Shown one piece after another: positions 8,461 to 17,143 of a DNA stretch of 60,321 nucleotides; positions within the stretch are counted from its first letter, which is position 1, and each line of letters begins with the position of its first letter. The position numbers and the translations under genes are program-made. The DNA is from Rubellimicrobium rubrum (GTDB lineage Bacteria > Pseudomonadota > Alphaproteobacteria > Rhodobacterales > Rhodobacteraceae). The notes beneath the pieces are model-generated. The model made no database searches. It saw only the letters and a program-made list of their open reading frames with translations, and had not been told where the DNA came from. Location: positions 1 to 60,321 of the forward strand of contig NZ_VDFU01000025.1 of NCBI RefSeq assembly GCF_006152115.1. Direction: 5' to 3'.

Positions 8461-8889
8461 TTGGGTGAGTTCGGACAGGCTTCCTTGGGCAGCCCATCCC
8501 CATGGGTCCAAAGCTATGTGGGTCTACCCTATGTGTTGGGCGTCGCAGAGTGCGGTCATCGTGCCGCGCTCGTCTGGCGTGAGCGGTTCGGTCTCCACGT
8601 CAGCGCCTCGCCTGCTTTCGGGGACATGGCTGCTGCCCAGAACCACATCCAGGATCACCTGTCAGGCGGGGACTGGCTCCGCGTTTCGTCACCCCTCGAA
8701 GGCGACGCCGTCATCATGTGGAAAGGCGCGCACGTCTCGCATGTCGGCGTCTGGATCGCGCCCGGATATGTCCTGCACTGCACAAGGAGGGACGGAATGG
8801 TGCTGACACCAGAAGCGGAGTTGGAGCACCAGGGTTTTCCGGTCTACGGATACTTCCGTCACTATCATCAGCAAAGGCTGGCTGCGTAA
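8461..8889 (+). CDS. Orphan NlpC/P60-like cysteine peptidase or amidase
   Basis: A 142-residue protein with the compact fold of phage-type NlpC/P60 domains: WVQSYVGLPYVLG, then AECGH with the candidate catalytic Cys31, SHVGVW with His94 and VLHC with a third polar residue (His106), ending VYGYFRHY. A TTG at 8461 with GGAGG at 8451-8455 is the best start; a longer reading from 8350 would begin inside LacI operator 1. No signal peptide is visible, as is usual for tail-associated or cytosolic members. No phage genes lie nearby. It is probably a relic or a small peptidoglycan or peptide hydrolase. Confidence 0.6.
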   Translation: MGEFGQASLGSPSPWVQSYVGLPYVLGVAECGHRAALVWRERFGLHVSASPAFGDMAAAQNHIQDHLSGGDWLRVSSPLEGDAVIMWKGAHVSHVGVWIAPGYVLHCTRRDGMVLTPEAELEHQGFPVYGYFRHYHQQRLAA

Positions 8890-9210
8890 CCAATCTCTGC
8901 TGTATTGTGATGACGGTTTCCCACGCTCTCGGCCAACCCTGGTCTGTCGGAACTGTACGAGGCGGGGAGGACTTGTCAGGACCACGAGCGCCCGTCGTTG
9001 CCCGTGAATGCACCGGTTTGACTTGGGGCGTTTAACGCCGCGCAAGTCCGACCGGAGCGGTCTAACTCATCCCGGAGTCAAGGGCTATTCGCGCAGCCAC
9101 AAACACCTTGGTCCCGCGCAAGAGATAGGCACATGTTGAGCGATACCCAGAAAAGCGGGCATCCGTGGCCCTCGGCGATCCAGACGTCTCTGCCAGGTCC
9201 AGAGGTGTCA
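8890..9210. other. Gene-free stretch
   Basis: Between the convergent NlpC-like gene and the ABC binding-protein gene I see no supported coding sequence or clear repeat. A hairpin at 9211-9230 follows it. Confidence 0.5.
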
Positions 9211-9230
9211 CGCGCCGCCAGCGCGGCGCG
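9211..9230 (-). terminator. GC-rich hairpin after the ABC operon
   Basis: CGCGCCGC (9211-9218) and GCGGCGCG (9223-9230) form an 8-bp stem with a CAGC loop, beginning 13 bases past the stop of the binding-protein gene. No T tract follows on the minus strand, so it may protect the 3' end of the mRNA rather than act as a strong intrinsic terminator. Confidence 0.4.
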
Positions 9231-9242
9231 CGACGAGGAATT

Positions 9243-10196
9243 CTAGAACGGGCTGTCCGGGAAGTAGTACTGCTCGGCGTTCTCGGGTGTGACGAGTTCG
9301 GAGCCGATGATGAACCGGCCTGCCACCGGTGCGTCCGACACGAGCCCCAGGGCTGTGATCTCGATAGCGGAAGCAATCATCGAAGGCGGATAGGTGACAT
9401 TAGCAGGAACCATCGGATCGCTGTCGCGCGTGCGGGCGATCATCTCTTTCATGCCAGCGCCGCCCAACACGAACTTCACGTCGCTCCGGCCAGCGGCCTC
9501 GATGGCAGCCAGCACGCCAACGGCCATATCGTCATCCGAGGCCCAAACGGCGTCGATCTGAGAATGCTTGGACAGAAAGTCCTGCATGACCGTAAAGGCG
9601 TCGTCGCGGTTCCAGTTGCCATGCTCCATGCCCAGGACTTCGATGCCCGAACCGGCGATGGCTTCCTCGAACCCGGCCACGCGTTCGTTGTCGATGGTGG
9701 TGGGAATGCCGCGAAGGGCGACGACCTTGCCACCTTCGGGAAGGGCCGAAACCATGTACTCGCCGGAGACGCGCCCGAAACCGGGGTTGTCACCCGCGAC
9801 ATAAAGATCCTCGATGCCCGGCTCGGACAAGCCGCGGTCCACCACCGTGATCCAGACTCCCTGGTCGGCCACAGCCTTGACCGGTCCGGTCAGCGGCTCG
9901 GATTCAAAGGGCAGCACCACGAGGGCGTCGATGCCGCGCGTAGCCACCATGTCTTCGATGTCGCTGACCTGCTTGGACGGGTCGGAGGCGGTCGCCAGCA
10001 CGAAATCGAGCTGCGGATAGACCTCTTCCAGGCGCTCAACGGCAGCTTGCGCGAAGTAGTTCATGCCTCCGGCCCAGCCATGCGTAGCGGCCGGGATGGA
10101 GATGCCGATCACTTGGGTCTCTTCGGCCTCTTGAGCCCAGAGCGGCGCGGCTGACAGCGTCAACGCCGTCGTGGCCATCAGTGCGAGATGTTTCAC
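9243..10196 (-). CDS. Ribose-type sugar ABC transporter, periplasmic binding protein (copy 1)
   Basis: A 317-residue binding protein with a cleavable signal peptide (MKHLALMATTALTLSAAPLWAQ) and a type I periplasmic-binding fold: VIGISIPAATHGW, ALVVLPFES, TVVDRGLS, LRGIPTTIDNERVAGF, VWASDDDMAVGV. It captures a sugar for the permease and ATPase encoded just upstream. Translation starts at a GTG (10196) after GGGAGGATACCC. It is closely related along its whole length to the protein at 49742-50698, including the shared ending TPENAEQ(Y/F)YFPDSPF. As last gene of the operon it is 41 bases from the permease. Confidence 0.92.
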   Translation of the reverse strand: MKHLALMATTALTLSAAPLWAQEAEETQVIGISIPAATHGWAGGMNYFAQAAVERLEEVYPQLDFVLATASDPSKQVSDIEDMVATRGIDALVVLPFESEPLTGPVKAVADQGVWITVVDRGLSEPGIEDLYVAGDNPGFGRVSGEYMVSALPEGGKVVALRGIPTTIDNERVAGFEEAIAGSGIEVLGMEHGNWNRDDAFTVMQDFLSKHSQIDAVWASDDDMAVGVLAAIEAAGRSDVKFVLGGAGMKEMIARTRDSDPMVPANVTYPPSMIASAIEITALGLVSDAPVAGRFIIGSELVTPENAEQYYFPDSPF

Positions 10197-10237
10197 GGGT
10201 ATCCTCCCTTGTTTGTGCTGTTGCGGCCGTTCGAGCC

Positions 10238-11245
10238 TTAGCCCTCGGGCCGGTTTTCACGCTGCAGGATCACAGCGAGAACGATGATGACGCCCTGGAT
10301 CGCGCCGTTCAGATACGGGCTGACCCAGTCGGTCAGGTTCAGAAGGTTGTCGATAAGGCCCAGGATCAGGACGCCCACCACGGTGCCCCAGACCCGCCCG
10401 AAGCCGCCCTTGAGCATCGTGCCCCCGATGATGACGGCAGCGATGGCCTCCAGTTCCCACAGCACGCCCGTGGAACTGGACGCCGACCCGAGCCGGGGGA
10501 CATACATGATCGTCGCGATGCCAACGAGCAGCCCCAAGCCGACATAGGTCAGGAGCCTGATACGGTTGACGTCGACCGATGAATAGCGGGCTACCTGATC
10601 ATTGGAGCCGATGGCCGCGCAATAGCGGCCGAACGCGGTCTTGCGCATCCCGATCTCCCCCAGGATGGCCACGACCAGGAACACGATGATGGGCCAGCTC
10701 ACGCCCAGGAGACCACCGTAATAGACAGGACCGTATGCCTCTCTGAGGCCGAAATCGAGGCTGAGGGTTCCGCCGTCCGCGAGCCAAGTGACGAGGCTCC
10801 GGTAGATCCCCATGGTCCCCAGCGTGACGATGAACGCCTCGATCCGCATGTTGGTGATCAGGAAGCCGTTCAGGAACCCAGCTAGGAGCCCTGCCCCCAG
10901 CGCCACCGCCATCCCCACCAGGATCACGGAGATCCCTGCTCCCATCGACGGCACAAGAAGGTTCATGACCAGGATCATGAGCCCGGCAATGAAGGCAGCC
11001 ATCGACCCCACCGACAGGTCGAGCCCTCCAGCGGTGATGACGAAGGTCATGCCGACCGCGATGATGCCGATGAAAGCCGACCGGGCCAGCACGTTGGTGA
11101 TGTTGGCGTAGCTCAGGAAATTGGGGTTCATTAGGGCGCCGGCTACGATCAGCACCAAGAGCGCCACGATCGGCCCGAGCACGTGGAGATTGATGCCGTG
11201 GCCCGGCCCGGCGGGCTGCCCGGGCCGTGTGACTTGGGTGGTCAT
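10238..11245 (-). CDS. Ribose-type sugar ABC transporter, permease (copy 1)
   Basis: A 335-residue hydrophobic protein of the RbsC/BPD_transp_2 family with about eight to ten membrane segments. GGLDLSVGSM (about residues 72-81) is the family hallmark, and FIVTLGTMGIYRSL and AVIIGGTMLKGGFGRVWGT are typical later segments. It forms the inner-membrane channel. The start ATG overlaps the ATPase stop (ATGA) and has AAGGAG upstream. It is paralogous to the permease at 48710-49699. Confidence 0.92.
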   Translation of the reverse strand: MTTQVTRPGQPAGPGHGINLHVLGPIVALLVLIVAGALMNPNFLSYANITNVLARSAFIGIIAVGMTFVITAGGLDLSVGSMAAFIAGLMILVMNLLVPSMGAGISVILVGMAVALGAGLLAGFLNGFLITNMRIEAFIVTLGTMGIYRSLVTWLADGGTLSLDFGLREAYGPVYYGGLLGVSWPIIVFLVVAILGEIGMRKTAFGRYCAAIGSNDQVARYSSVDVNRIRLLTYVGLGLLVGIATIMYVPRLGSASSSTGVLWELEAIAAVIIGGTMLKGGFGRVWGTVVGVLILGLIDNLLNLTDWVSPYLNGAIQGVIIVLAVILQRENRPEG

Positions 11246-12792
11246 GCCGCTTCTCCTTTGGTCCGCGCTTCCAGCCCCATGGCGAGGCGGACGATGGCAT
11301 CCTCGGTCTTTTGCGGCCCTTCGACCCCGCCCGTGATACGGCCCTGCCTCATGACGAGCACCCGGTCGGCAAGGCCAATGACCTCGGGCAGTTCCGACGA
11401 GATCACGATGACGGACACCCCCTGCGCCGAGAGCCTGTGGATGAAGTCGTAGATCTGCTGCTTGGTCCCGATGTCGATGCCGCGCGTCGGCTCATCGATG
11501 ATGACGATGCGGGGGCCGGTCTGCATGATCTTGGCGATCAGCAGCTTCTGCTGGTTGCCGCCCGAAAGGTTGCGGACGCGGACAGCGCGAGACGGAGCCC
11601 GGATGTCGAAGTCGCGTACGGCCTTGTCGAGAGCCGTTTCTTCGGCCTTGCGGTCGAGGAAGGGCTTGGCAAACTGACCGAGGCTCTGAAGGGTCAGGTT
11701 CTCGCGCATTCCCATGTTGAGCACGAGGCCTCGTCCCTTGCGATCCTCGGTCAAGTAGACGAGGCCCTGCATCTGCGCGTCGCGGGGGCTGCGGATCGTC
11801 ACGGGGCGGCCTTCGATCTCGACCTGTCCGGTGTGACGCCGCAGAGCGACCAGTCCTTCCATGGTTTCCGTGCGGCCAGAGCCCACGAGGCCGGCGATGC
11901 CCAGGATCTCTCCGCGCCTCAGGTCAAAGGACACGTCGTCGGCGTAACGCGGCACGGTCAGGCCACGCACCCGGAGGGCGATGTCCTGTCCCAAGGCCGA
12001 GACGCGCTTGGGAAAGAGATCAGACATCTCGCGTCCGACCATGGCGTTCGCCATGGCGTCCTCGGTCATAGCGGACGTCGGTCCGCTTTGGACCACCCGG
12101 CCGTCCCGCATGACCGTGACCCGGTCCGAGATGCGCTTGACCTCATCGAGCTTGTGGGAGGTGAACAGGATGGCCACTCCCTCTTTCCTGAGACGGTCCA
12201 CCTGCTCGAACAGGACCTCGGCTTCGCGGTTGGTGAGCACGGCCGTCGGCTCGTCCATGATGAGGACCTGCGCATCCCGGCCGAGGGCCTTGGCAATCTC
12301 CACCATCTGCTTGTCCGAGTTCGAGATGTCCCGCACCCGTGCATCCGGATCCACGCGGCAGTGAAGACGATCCAGCAGTGCCACCGTCTGGGCCCGCATC
12401 GCATGCTTGTCGAGGAACAACCCCCGTCTCAGCTCACGCCCGAGGAAGACGTTCTGCTCCACCGTAAGCTGATCGGCCAAGTTGAACTCTTGGTGGATCA
12501 GAACAACCCCGCGGCTCTCGGCTGCCTGGCTGCCACCAAAGACCATGGCTTTGCCGTCGAGCCGCACCTCACCCGAACTGGGGGCGAGGTAACCGGACAT
12601 GATCTTCATGGTCGTGGATTTGCCTGCGCCGTTCTCGCCGATCAGAGCATGAACCTCGCCGGGCAACAGGTCGATCGAGACATCGAACAGGATCTGAACA
12701 GGGCCGAAACTGCGGTTGACAGCCGACAAGGACAGCTTTGCTGCAGTCAAATCCGTCCCCCTCGCGGATGGCAACATTGTGCCATCGGCCAT
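11242..12792 (-). CDS. Ribose-type sugar ABC transporter, duplicated ATPase (copy 1)
   Basis: A 516-residue RbsA-type protein with two nucleotide-binding domains. Domain one has Walker A GENGAGKST (52-60) and Walker B VLIMDEPTAVL. Domain two has the usual degenerate Walker A (GLVGSGRTE), the signature LSGGNQQK and Walker B IVIIDEPTRGIDIG. It energises import from the cytoplasmic face. It is the first gene of the ATPase-permease-binding protein operon, preceded by a good promoter at 12843-12871. No strong ribosome site stands before the ATG at 12792; an ATG five codons later is possible. Confidence 0.93.
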   Translation of the reverse strand: MADGTMLPSARGTDLTAAKLSLSAVNRSFGPVQILFDVSIDLLPGEVHALIGENGAGKSTTMKIMSGYLAPSSGEVRLDGKAMVFGGSQAAESRGVVLIHQEFNLADQLTVEQNVFLGRELRRGLFLDKHAMRAQTVALLDRLHCRVDPDARVRDISNSDKQMVEIAKALGRDAQVLIMDEPTAVLTNREAEVLFEQVDRLRKEGVAILFTSHKLDEVKRISDRVTVMRDGRVVQSGPTSAMTEDAMANAMVGREMSDLFPKRVSALGQDIALRVRGLTVPRYADDVSFDLRRGEILGIAGLVGSGRTETMEGLVALRRHTGQVEIEGRPVTIRSPRDAQMQGLVYLTEDRKGRGLVLNMGMRENLTLQSLGQFAKPFLDRKAEETALDKAVRDFDIRAPSRAVRVRNLSGGNQQKLLIAKIMQTGPRIVIIDEPTRGIDIGTKQQIYDFIHRLSAQGVSVIVISSELPEVIGLADRVLVMRQGRITGGVEGPQKTEDAIVRLAMGLEARTKGEAA

Positions 12793-12842
12793 ATGCCTAA
12801 TGGAGTGCTTCCGTTCATTCCGCTCGTCCTCCCCTGGGCCAG

Positions 12843-12893
12843 ATTATGGTTGCCAAGCGGAGTGCGGTCAACGGTTCTGCTTGAAAATCAAGC
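12843..12893 (-). promoter_or_regulatory. Sigma-70-type promoter with upstream palindrome for the ABC operon
   Basis: On the minus strand TTGACC (12871-12866) and CATAAT (12848-12843) are separated by exactly 17 bases, a strong housekeeping-type promoter. Eight bases upstream of the -35 lies the perfect palindrome GCTTGA-AAA-TCAAGC (12879-12893), well placed for an activator. It has an odd centre and no CpG, so it is not the same kind of site as the LacI operators at 8.35 kb. Confidence 0.6.
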
Positions 12894-13086
12894 CTTATCG
12901 TTCTGCACTTGGTTCCCCACCGCGGTCCGCCCCGACTCCAGCCGGAGTTCGCCCCAACCGCTGGATGAGTTGTTCCCCGCCTGCTCATACTTGAGGGAGC
13001 ATCGCCCTGGAACCGCAGGAGCGGATGATGATCGAGGCATGGTCAAGCGACCCGCCCTGCAGGCTGGATACGGACGCACCGCCCTG

Positions 13087-13914
13087 TCAGCCCAGTTCCA
13101 TGGTCGCAATGGCCTGCTCCCAACCATTGCCCGGCGCATGCGACCCGCGGTACATCCGCGCCGTTCGGAACGTTTCGTGGTACCCCAACGCCCGGAGGTC
13201 GCGAATGAACGCGTCGTTGGCCTCGGGCACGTCGATGATCCAGGGTTCAGGACCGTCGGCCGAGGCGACCAAGGCCATGGCATGAGCCGCATCGGGCGCG
13301 ACGATCGGGCCGATCTTGCAGCCTGTTCGGCAGGCCCGCACGGTTGCGAACGCCTGGACTCCCTGATTGTCCTCGAACACCAGCGTTCTTCGATGGAGCG
13401 AGGGTTTCACCCATGCCGACAGGAAACGGGGCCGTTCAACGCCGGTCGCAGCCCGGTCGAGATGCTCGATCCGCTCAAGATCCTGGGGCAGCGCCGGGCG
13501 GACCCCTGGGCGCCTCGAGCCGTTCTGCCGTCCTTCGAAGCGCAGCGTCGCACCGTTCCTGACAAAGCCTGACCGCGCGTAGTTGGCCTCTTGGGCGGCC
13601 ACCCCGTCGAGCCCGATGGTCCGTGCGCCGCCATGGGCGAGGCCGCGCTTCCAGAGCATGGAACCGATGCCCTGCCCTCGCCAGTCTGGGCGGCAGATGT
13701 ATAGGCCAAGGAAGGCGTACCGGTCGGAGTGGTTCACGACGGAGATGGCGCCAACGGGCTCGCCGTCGCAGAGCGCAAGAAGGAATCCAGCTGGATCGGC
13801 AGAGTGGAAGGCCGCGGCATCGTCCAGTCCAGGGTTCCAGCCCTCGGTTTCGGCCCAACCCAGGACTTCATCCAGTTCCCCGCTCTCCATCCCCTTGATG
13901 CACACCCGTGTCAT
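13087..13914 (-). CDS. GNAT-family N-acetyltransferase with C-terminal GNAT-like domain
   Basis: A 275-residue protein. The N-terminal half is a GNAT acetyl-CoA-binding domain: LALCDGEPVGAISVV, then LYICRPDWRGQGIGSMLW (about residues 72-89), the R/Q-x-x-G-x-G/A motif. The C-terminal half (about 135-270) resembles the second domain found in YitH-type acetyltransferases. The acceptor is unknown. Its ATG overlaps the stop of the GntR gene upstream (ATGA), so the two are co-translated and may be controlled by the palindrome at 14682. It may acetylate the substrate carried by the divergent ABC system. Confidence 0.85.
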   Translation of the reverse strand: MTRVCIKGMESGELDEVLGWAETEGWNPGLDDAAAFHSADPAGFLLALCDGEPVGAISVVNHSDRYAFLGLYICRPDWRGQGIGSMLWKRGLAHGGARTIGLDGVAAQEANYARSGFVRNGATLRFEGRQNGSRRPGVRPALPQDLERIEHLDRAATGVERPRFLSAWVKPSLHRRTLVFEDNQGVQAFATVRACRTGCKIGPIVAPDAAHAMALVASADGPEPWIIDVPEANDAFIRDLRALGYHETFRTARMYRGSHAPGNGWEQAIATMELG

Positions 13915-14600
13915 GCTCCCAAAGCCTCTCGCAGGGACCGGGGCGCCGAAGGCAAGGACCGCAAGTCGAGCGAGGACACGAGGTCGAGCAGATGGCCCTT
14001 CATCATCTGCTCGGCCCCCTCACCGTCGCGGTCGGCCAAAGCGTTCAGCAAAGCATGGTGCGCGTGGCTTTCGCAGAGCGCGTTGCGACGCCGCCAGTAC
14101 AGCGCAATGATGAGAGAGGATCGCGCGATGAGTTGCCCGATGAACTCCGCGATCGTGTCCTGGTCGGCAATCCGCGCGATCTCGAGATGGAACAAGCCGG
14201 ACTGGCGGAGGGCTCTTCCTGGGTGGTTGTCGGCAATGGCACGGTGCTCCTCGTCGATCAGTTCCCGGAGGCGGGCGACCTCCGCAGGGCCGGCGCGCTC
14301 TGCCGCCGAACGCGCAGTCCGAGGCTCCAGCAAGGCGCGCGCCTCGAAGACCTCGCGGGCCTCGCGAACCGTCGGTTGCGCCACGAACGCACCCTTGTTG
14401 CGCTTCAGAGTGATCAGTCTTTCGTGGCCGAGGCGCTGAAGCGCGGCACGAACCACTGTCCTGCTCACGCCAAAGACCTCGCCCACGTCGTCCTCACTGA
14501 GCTTCGTTCCCGGCACGAGACGATGCTCGTGAATCGCGAGCGCCAACTGATCAGCGACCGCTTCAGCCGGTCCTGCGACTCGGCCCGCCTCCCTATCCAT
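13911..14600 (-). CDS. GntR-family regulator, FadR/FCD subfamily
   Basis: A 229-residue regulator. The winged helix is at residues 10-75 (LSEDDVGEVFGVSRTVVRAALQRLGHERLI), followed by an all-helical FCD effector domain (about 85-215) with FEARALLEP and HLEIARIA, in which Asp/His side chains usually bind a metal and a carboxylate effector. A GAGGCAGC ribosome site precedes the ATG. It diverges from the polyamine-type ABC operon, with the operator-like palindrome ATTGTATACAAT between them, and probably represses both transcripts. Confidence 0.9.
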   Translation of the reverse strand: MDREAGRVAGPAEAVADQLALAIHEHRLVPGTKLSEDDVGEVFGVSRTVVRAALQRLGHERLITLKRNKGAFVAQPTVREAREVFEARALLEPRTARSAAERAGPAEVARLRELIDEEHRAIADNHPGRALRQSGLFHLEIARIADQDTIAEFIGQLIARSSLIIALYWRRRNALCESHAHHALLNALADRDGEGAEQMMKGHLLDLVSSLDLRSLPSAPRSLREALGA

Positions 14601-14681
14601 GCTTGCTGCCTCAAGGTTTTTCGATGTTCACACGACCGGGGGTCCGACCCGGAGGCAACACCCAAATGGACCCGCGGCCGT

Positions 14682-14693
14682 ATTGTATACAAT
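14682..14693. promoter_or_regulatory. Palindromic GntR/FCD-type operator ATTGTATACAAT
   Basis: A perfect 12-bp palindrome halfway between the divergent GntR gene (start 14600) and ABC ATPase gene (start 14834). Sites with a TTGTATACAA core are typical of FadR-subfamily regulators, which supports local control by the GntR protein encoded next to it. Confidence 0.7.
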
Positions 14694-14833
14694 CAAGTCT
14701 ATGATTTAGGCGCAGCACGTCTACGAACGCTCTCATTTTCATCAACGGCTGTCTGAGGGGGACAAAGGCGCGATTTCTTCTCCGCTTCCGGTTCGTCGTT
14801 GCCCAGTGTTCCCAAGAGCGAGCGGGAGTGCCC

Positions 14834-15808
14834 ATGCGAACTGGCCAAGACCTTGAGTTGATCCACCTGACCAAGCGCTACGGCGACACGGTGGCGGTGG
14901 ACGATGTGAGCTACCTGTTCCGGGGCGGCAGCTATGTGTGCCTGCTGGGTCCGTCCGGCTGCGGGAAAACCTCGACCCTCCGGATGATCGCGGGTCACGA
15001 AACCGCCTCGCAAGGCTCGATCGTCCTTTGCGGGACCGAGGTCACGGGGCTGCCGCCTGCCAAGCGCGGCACGGCCATGATGTTTCAAAGCTATGCGCTG
15101 TTCCCGCATCTGACCGTGCGCGACAACGTGGCGTTCAGCCTCAAGATGAAGGGCGTGGACCAAGCCGTCCGGCACAAGCGCGCGGGCGAACTCCTCGAAC
15201 TGGTCGACATGACCCGCTACGCCGACCGCCTGCCCTCGCAACTGTCGGGCGGCCAGCAGCAGCGGGTCGCGCTGGCCCGGGCCTTGGTCACCAATCCTCA
15301 AGTCCTTCTTCTCGATGAGCCGCTCTCGGCGCTGGACCCGTTCCTGCGTGTGCGGATGCGGACAGAACTCAAGAAACTCCAGCGCGAGCTTGGAATAAGC
15401 TTCATCCACGTCACCCACGGTCAGGACGAGGCGCTGGCTCTCGCAGACGAGATCGTGCTGATGAACAACGCCCGCATCGAGCAGGCCGGCCCCGCGCGCG
15501 AGATCTTCAATGCCCCGCGCACAGAGTTCGTGGCCCGGTTCATGGGGGGGCACAACGTGGTCGCCCTTCCGCAAGGTCGCTTCGCGCTTCGGGCCGACAG
15601 TGTGCGCTTGGCCCAGAACGGGACCGAGGCCGTCGTCCGTGCCGTCGAATACCAGGGGGGCCATGTCGCGCTGACGGCGCGCCTTGCAGGGGACCAGGAG
15701 ATTCTGGCCCTCATCCCCGAAGGCGACTTCTACGCGGATCCGAAATCCCCGGGCGACGCCGTTCGGCTCGCCTGGGATGAGGGGCGGCTCCACCGCCTCC
15801 AAGCCTGA
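14834..15808 (+). CDS. Polyamine/iron-type ABC transporter ATPase
   Basis: A 324-residue PotA-type ATPase: Walker [10 protein letters not shown] near residue 40, Q-loop [16 protein letters not shown], signature LSGGQQQR, Walker [12 protein letters not shown] and the H-loop HVTHGQDEA. After about residue 235 comes a short TOBE-like regulatory domain. A GTG two codons earlier (14828) is an alternative start. It is the first gene of a five-gene operon: ATPase, binding protein, two permeases, racemase. Confidence 0.92.
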   Translation: MRTGQDLELIHLTKRYGDTVAVDDVSYLFRGGSYVCLLGPSGCGKTSTLRMIAGHETASQGSIVLCGTEVTGLPPAKRGTAMMFQSYALFPHLTVRDNVAFSLKMKGVDQAVRHKRAGELLELVDMTRYADRLPSQLSGGQQQRVALARALVTNPQVLLLDEPLSALDPFLRVRMRTELKKLQRELGISFIHVTHGQDEALALADEIVLMNNARIEQAGPAREIFNAPRTEFVARFMGGHNVVALPQGRFALRADSVRLAQNGTEAVVRAVEYQGGHVALTARLAGDQEILALIPEGDFYADPKSPGDAVRLAWDEGRLHRLQA

Positions 15809-15837
15809 CACGACATCCAGACAGGGACAGAAGACCG

Positions 15838-17103
15838 ATGACCAAGATGCGATACAGCCGGCGCAGCCTGCTCAAGACCGGGGCCGCCGCCCTTGCCGCC
15901 AGTGCGCTGCCCGCACCGATGATCTGGGCGCAGGAGATCAAGGACATCACCCTGCGCCAGTTCGGCACCGGCGTGTCGAACCTCAACGAGGTCGCGCAGA
16001 AGGTGAAAGAAGACCTCGGCTTCACGCTTGAGATGACGGCCCTCGACTCGGATGCCGTGACTCAGCGCGCTGCGACCCAACCGGACAGCTTCGACATCGC
16101 CGATATCGAGTATTGGATCGCCAAGAAGGTCTGGCCGACCGGCAACCTTCAGGCCATGGATACCTCCAAGATTGCGAACTACGACAAGATCGTGGGCATC
16201 TTCCGCAACGGCAAGCTCACACCTGACAGTACCATCGCACAGGGTACCGCGCCGCACACCGTGGGCTTCACCTCCGGGCCCGGCGGCACCGACTTCGTCG
16301 CCGAGGAGTCAGGTTGGATGACCTTGATCCCGACGATCTACAACGCCGACACACTGGGCATCCGCCCCGACCTCATAGGCCGCCCCATCGAGTCCTGGGC
16401 CGAGCTGCTGAACCCCGAGTTCAAGGGCAAGGCCTCGCTCCTCGACATCTCCTCCATCGGCATCATGGACGCCGCCATGGTCTGCGAGGCGATGGGAGAA
16501 ATCCAGTACGGCGACAAGGGCAACATGACCACGGACGAGATCGACCGCACCATGGCGATCATGACCGAGGCCAAGCGCGCCGGCCAGTTCCGGTCCTTCT
16601 GGAAGACCTTCGACGAATCCGTGAACCTCATGTCCTCGGGCGAGGTGGTGATCCAGTCCATGTGGTCACCGGCCATCACCGCCGTGAAGTCTCGCGGCAT
16701 CCCCTGTGTGTACCAGCCTCTCAAGGAAGGCTACCGCAGCTGGGGCGGCGGCATCGGCCTGTCCTCAAGCCTCGATGGCATGGCGCTGGATGCGGCCTAC
16801 GAGTACATCAACTGGTACCTGTCGGGCTGGGTCGGCGGCTTTCTGATGCGTCAGGGGTACTACTCGGCGGTGCCCGAAACCTCCAAGACCTTCATGACCG
16901 CCAACGAGTGGGGTTACTGGTTCGAGGGCAAGCAAGCCGTCGAACCGATCACCAACCCGTTCGGCGATGTCCTGGCCCAGGCCGGCGAAGTGCGCGATGG
17001 GGGCTCCTTCGAGGAGCGCATGGGCAAGGTCGCCTGCTGGAATTCCGTCATGGACGAAAACCAGTACATGGTCCGCAAGTGGAACGAGTTCATTGCCGCC
17101 TGA
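15838..17103 (+). CDS. Polyamine-type ABC transporter binding protein with Tat signal
   Basis: A 421-residue extracellular binding protein. The N-terminus, MTKMRYSRRSLLKTGAAALAAS, contains the twin-arginine motif S-R-R-S-L-L-K, so export of a folded protein by the Tat system is expected. The body follows the type II binding-protein layout of the spermidine/putrescine group (PESWAELLNPEFKGKASLL-like and MSSGEVVIQSMWSPA segments). The ligand is not evident. The hydantoin-racemase-like gene in the same operon hints at an amino acid derivative or other nitrogenous compound rather than a plain polyamine. Confidence 0.88.
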   Translation: MTKMRYSRRSLLKTGAAALAASALPAPMIWAQEIKDITLRQFGTGVSNLNEVAQKVKEDLGFTLEMTALDSDAVTQRAATQPDSFDIADIEYWIAKKVWPTGNLQAMDTSKIANYDKIVGIFRNGKLTPDSTIAQGTAPHTVGFTSGPGGTDFVAEESGWMTLIPTIYNADTLGIRPDLIGRPIESWAELLNPEFKGKASLLDISSIGIMDAAMVCEAMGEIQYGDKGNMTTDEIDRTMAIMTEAKRAGQFRSFWKTFDESVNLMSSGEVVIQSMWSPAITAVKSRGIPCVYQPLKEGYRSWGGGIGLSSSLDGMALDAAYEYINWYLSGWVGGFLMRQGYYSAVPETSKTFMTANEWGYWFEGKQAVEPITNPFGDVLAQAGEVRDGGSFEERMGKVACWNSVMDENQYMVRKWNEFIAA

Positions 17104-17116
17104 GTCGATCAGCATC

Positions 17117-17138
17117 GCGGGGTCCTTCGAGACCCCGC
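17117..17138 (+). promoter_or_regulatory. Intercistronic hairpin between binding protein and permease
   Basis: GCGGGGTC (17117-17124) and GACCCCGC (17131-17138) form a perfect 8-bp stem with loop CTTCGA, starting 14 bases past the binding-protein stop. No T tract follows, so it is better seen as an mRNA-stabilising or attenuating element, a common way of making more binding protein than permease. Confidence 0.5.
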
Positions 17139-17143
17139 CTCTC

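Noticed and set aside
11311-13572. A 753-codon open frame opposite the first ABC ATPase
   Set aside because: Same reason: the minus strand carries a full RbsA-type ATPase with all motifs, and the plus-strand translation resembles nothing.
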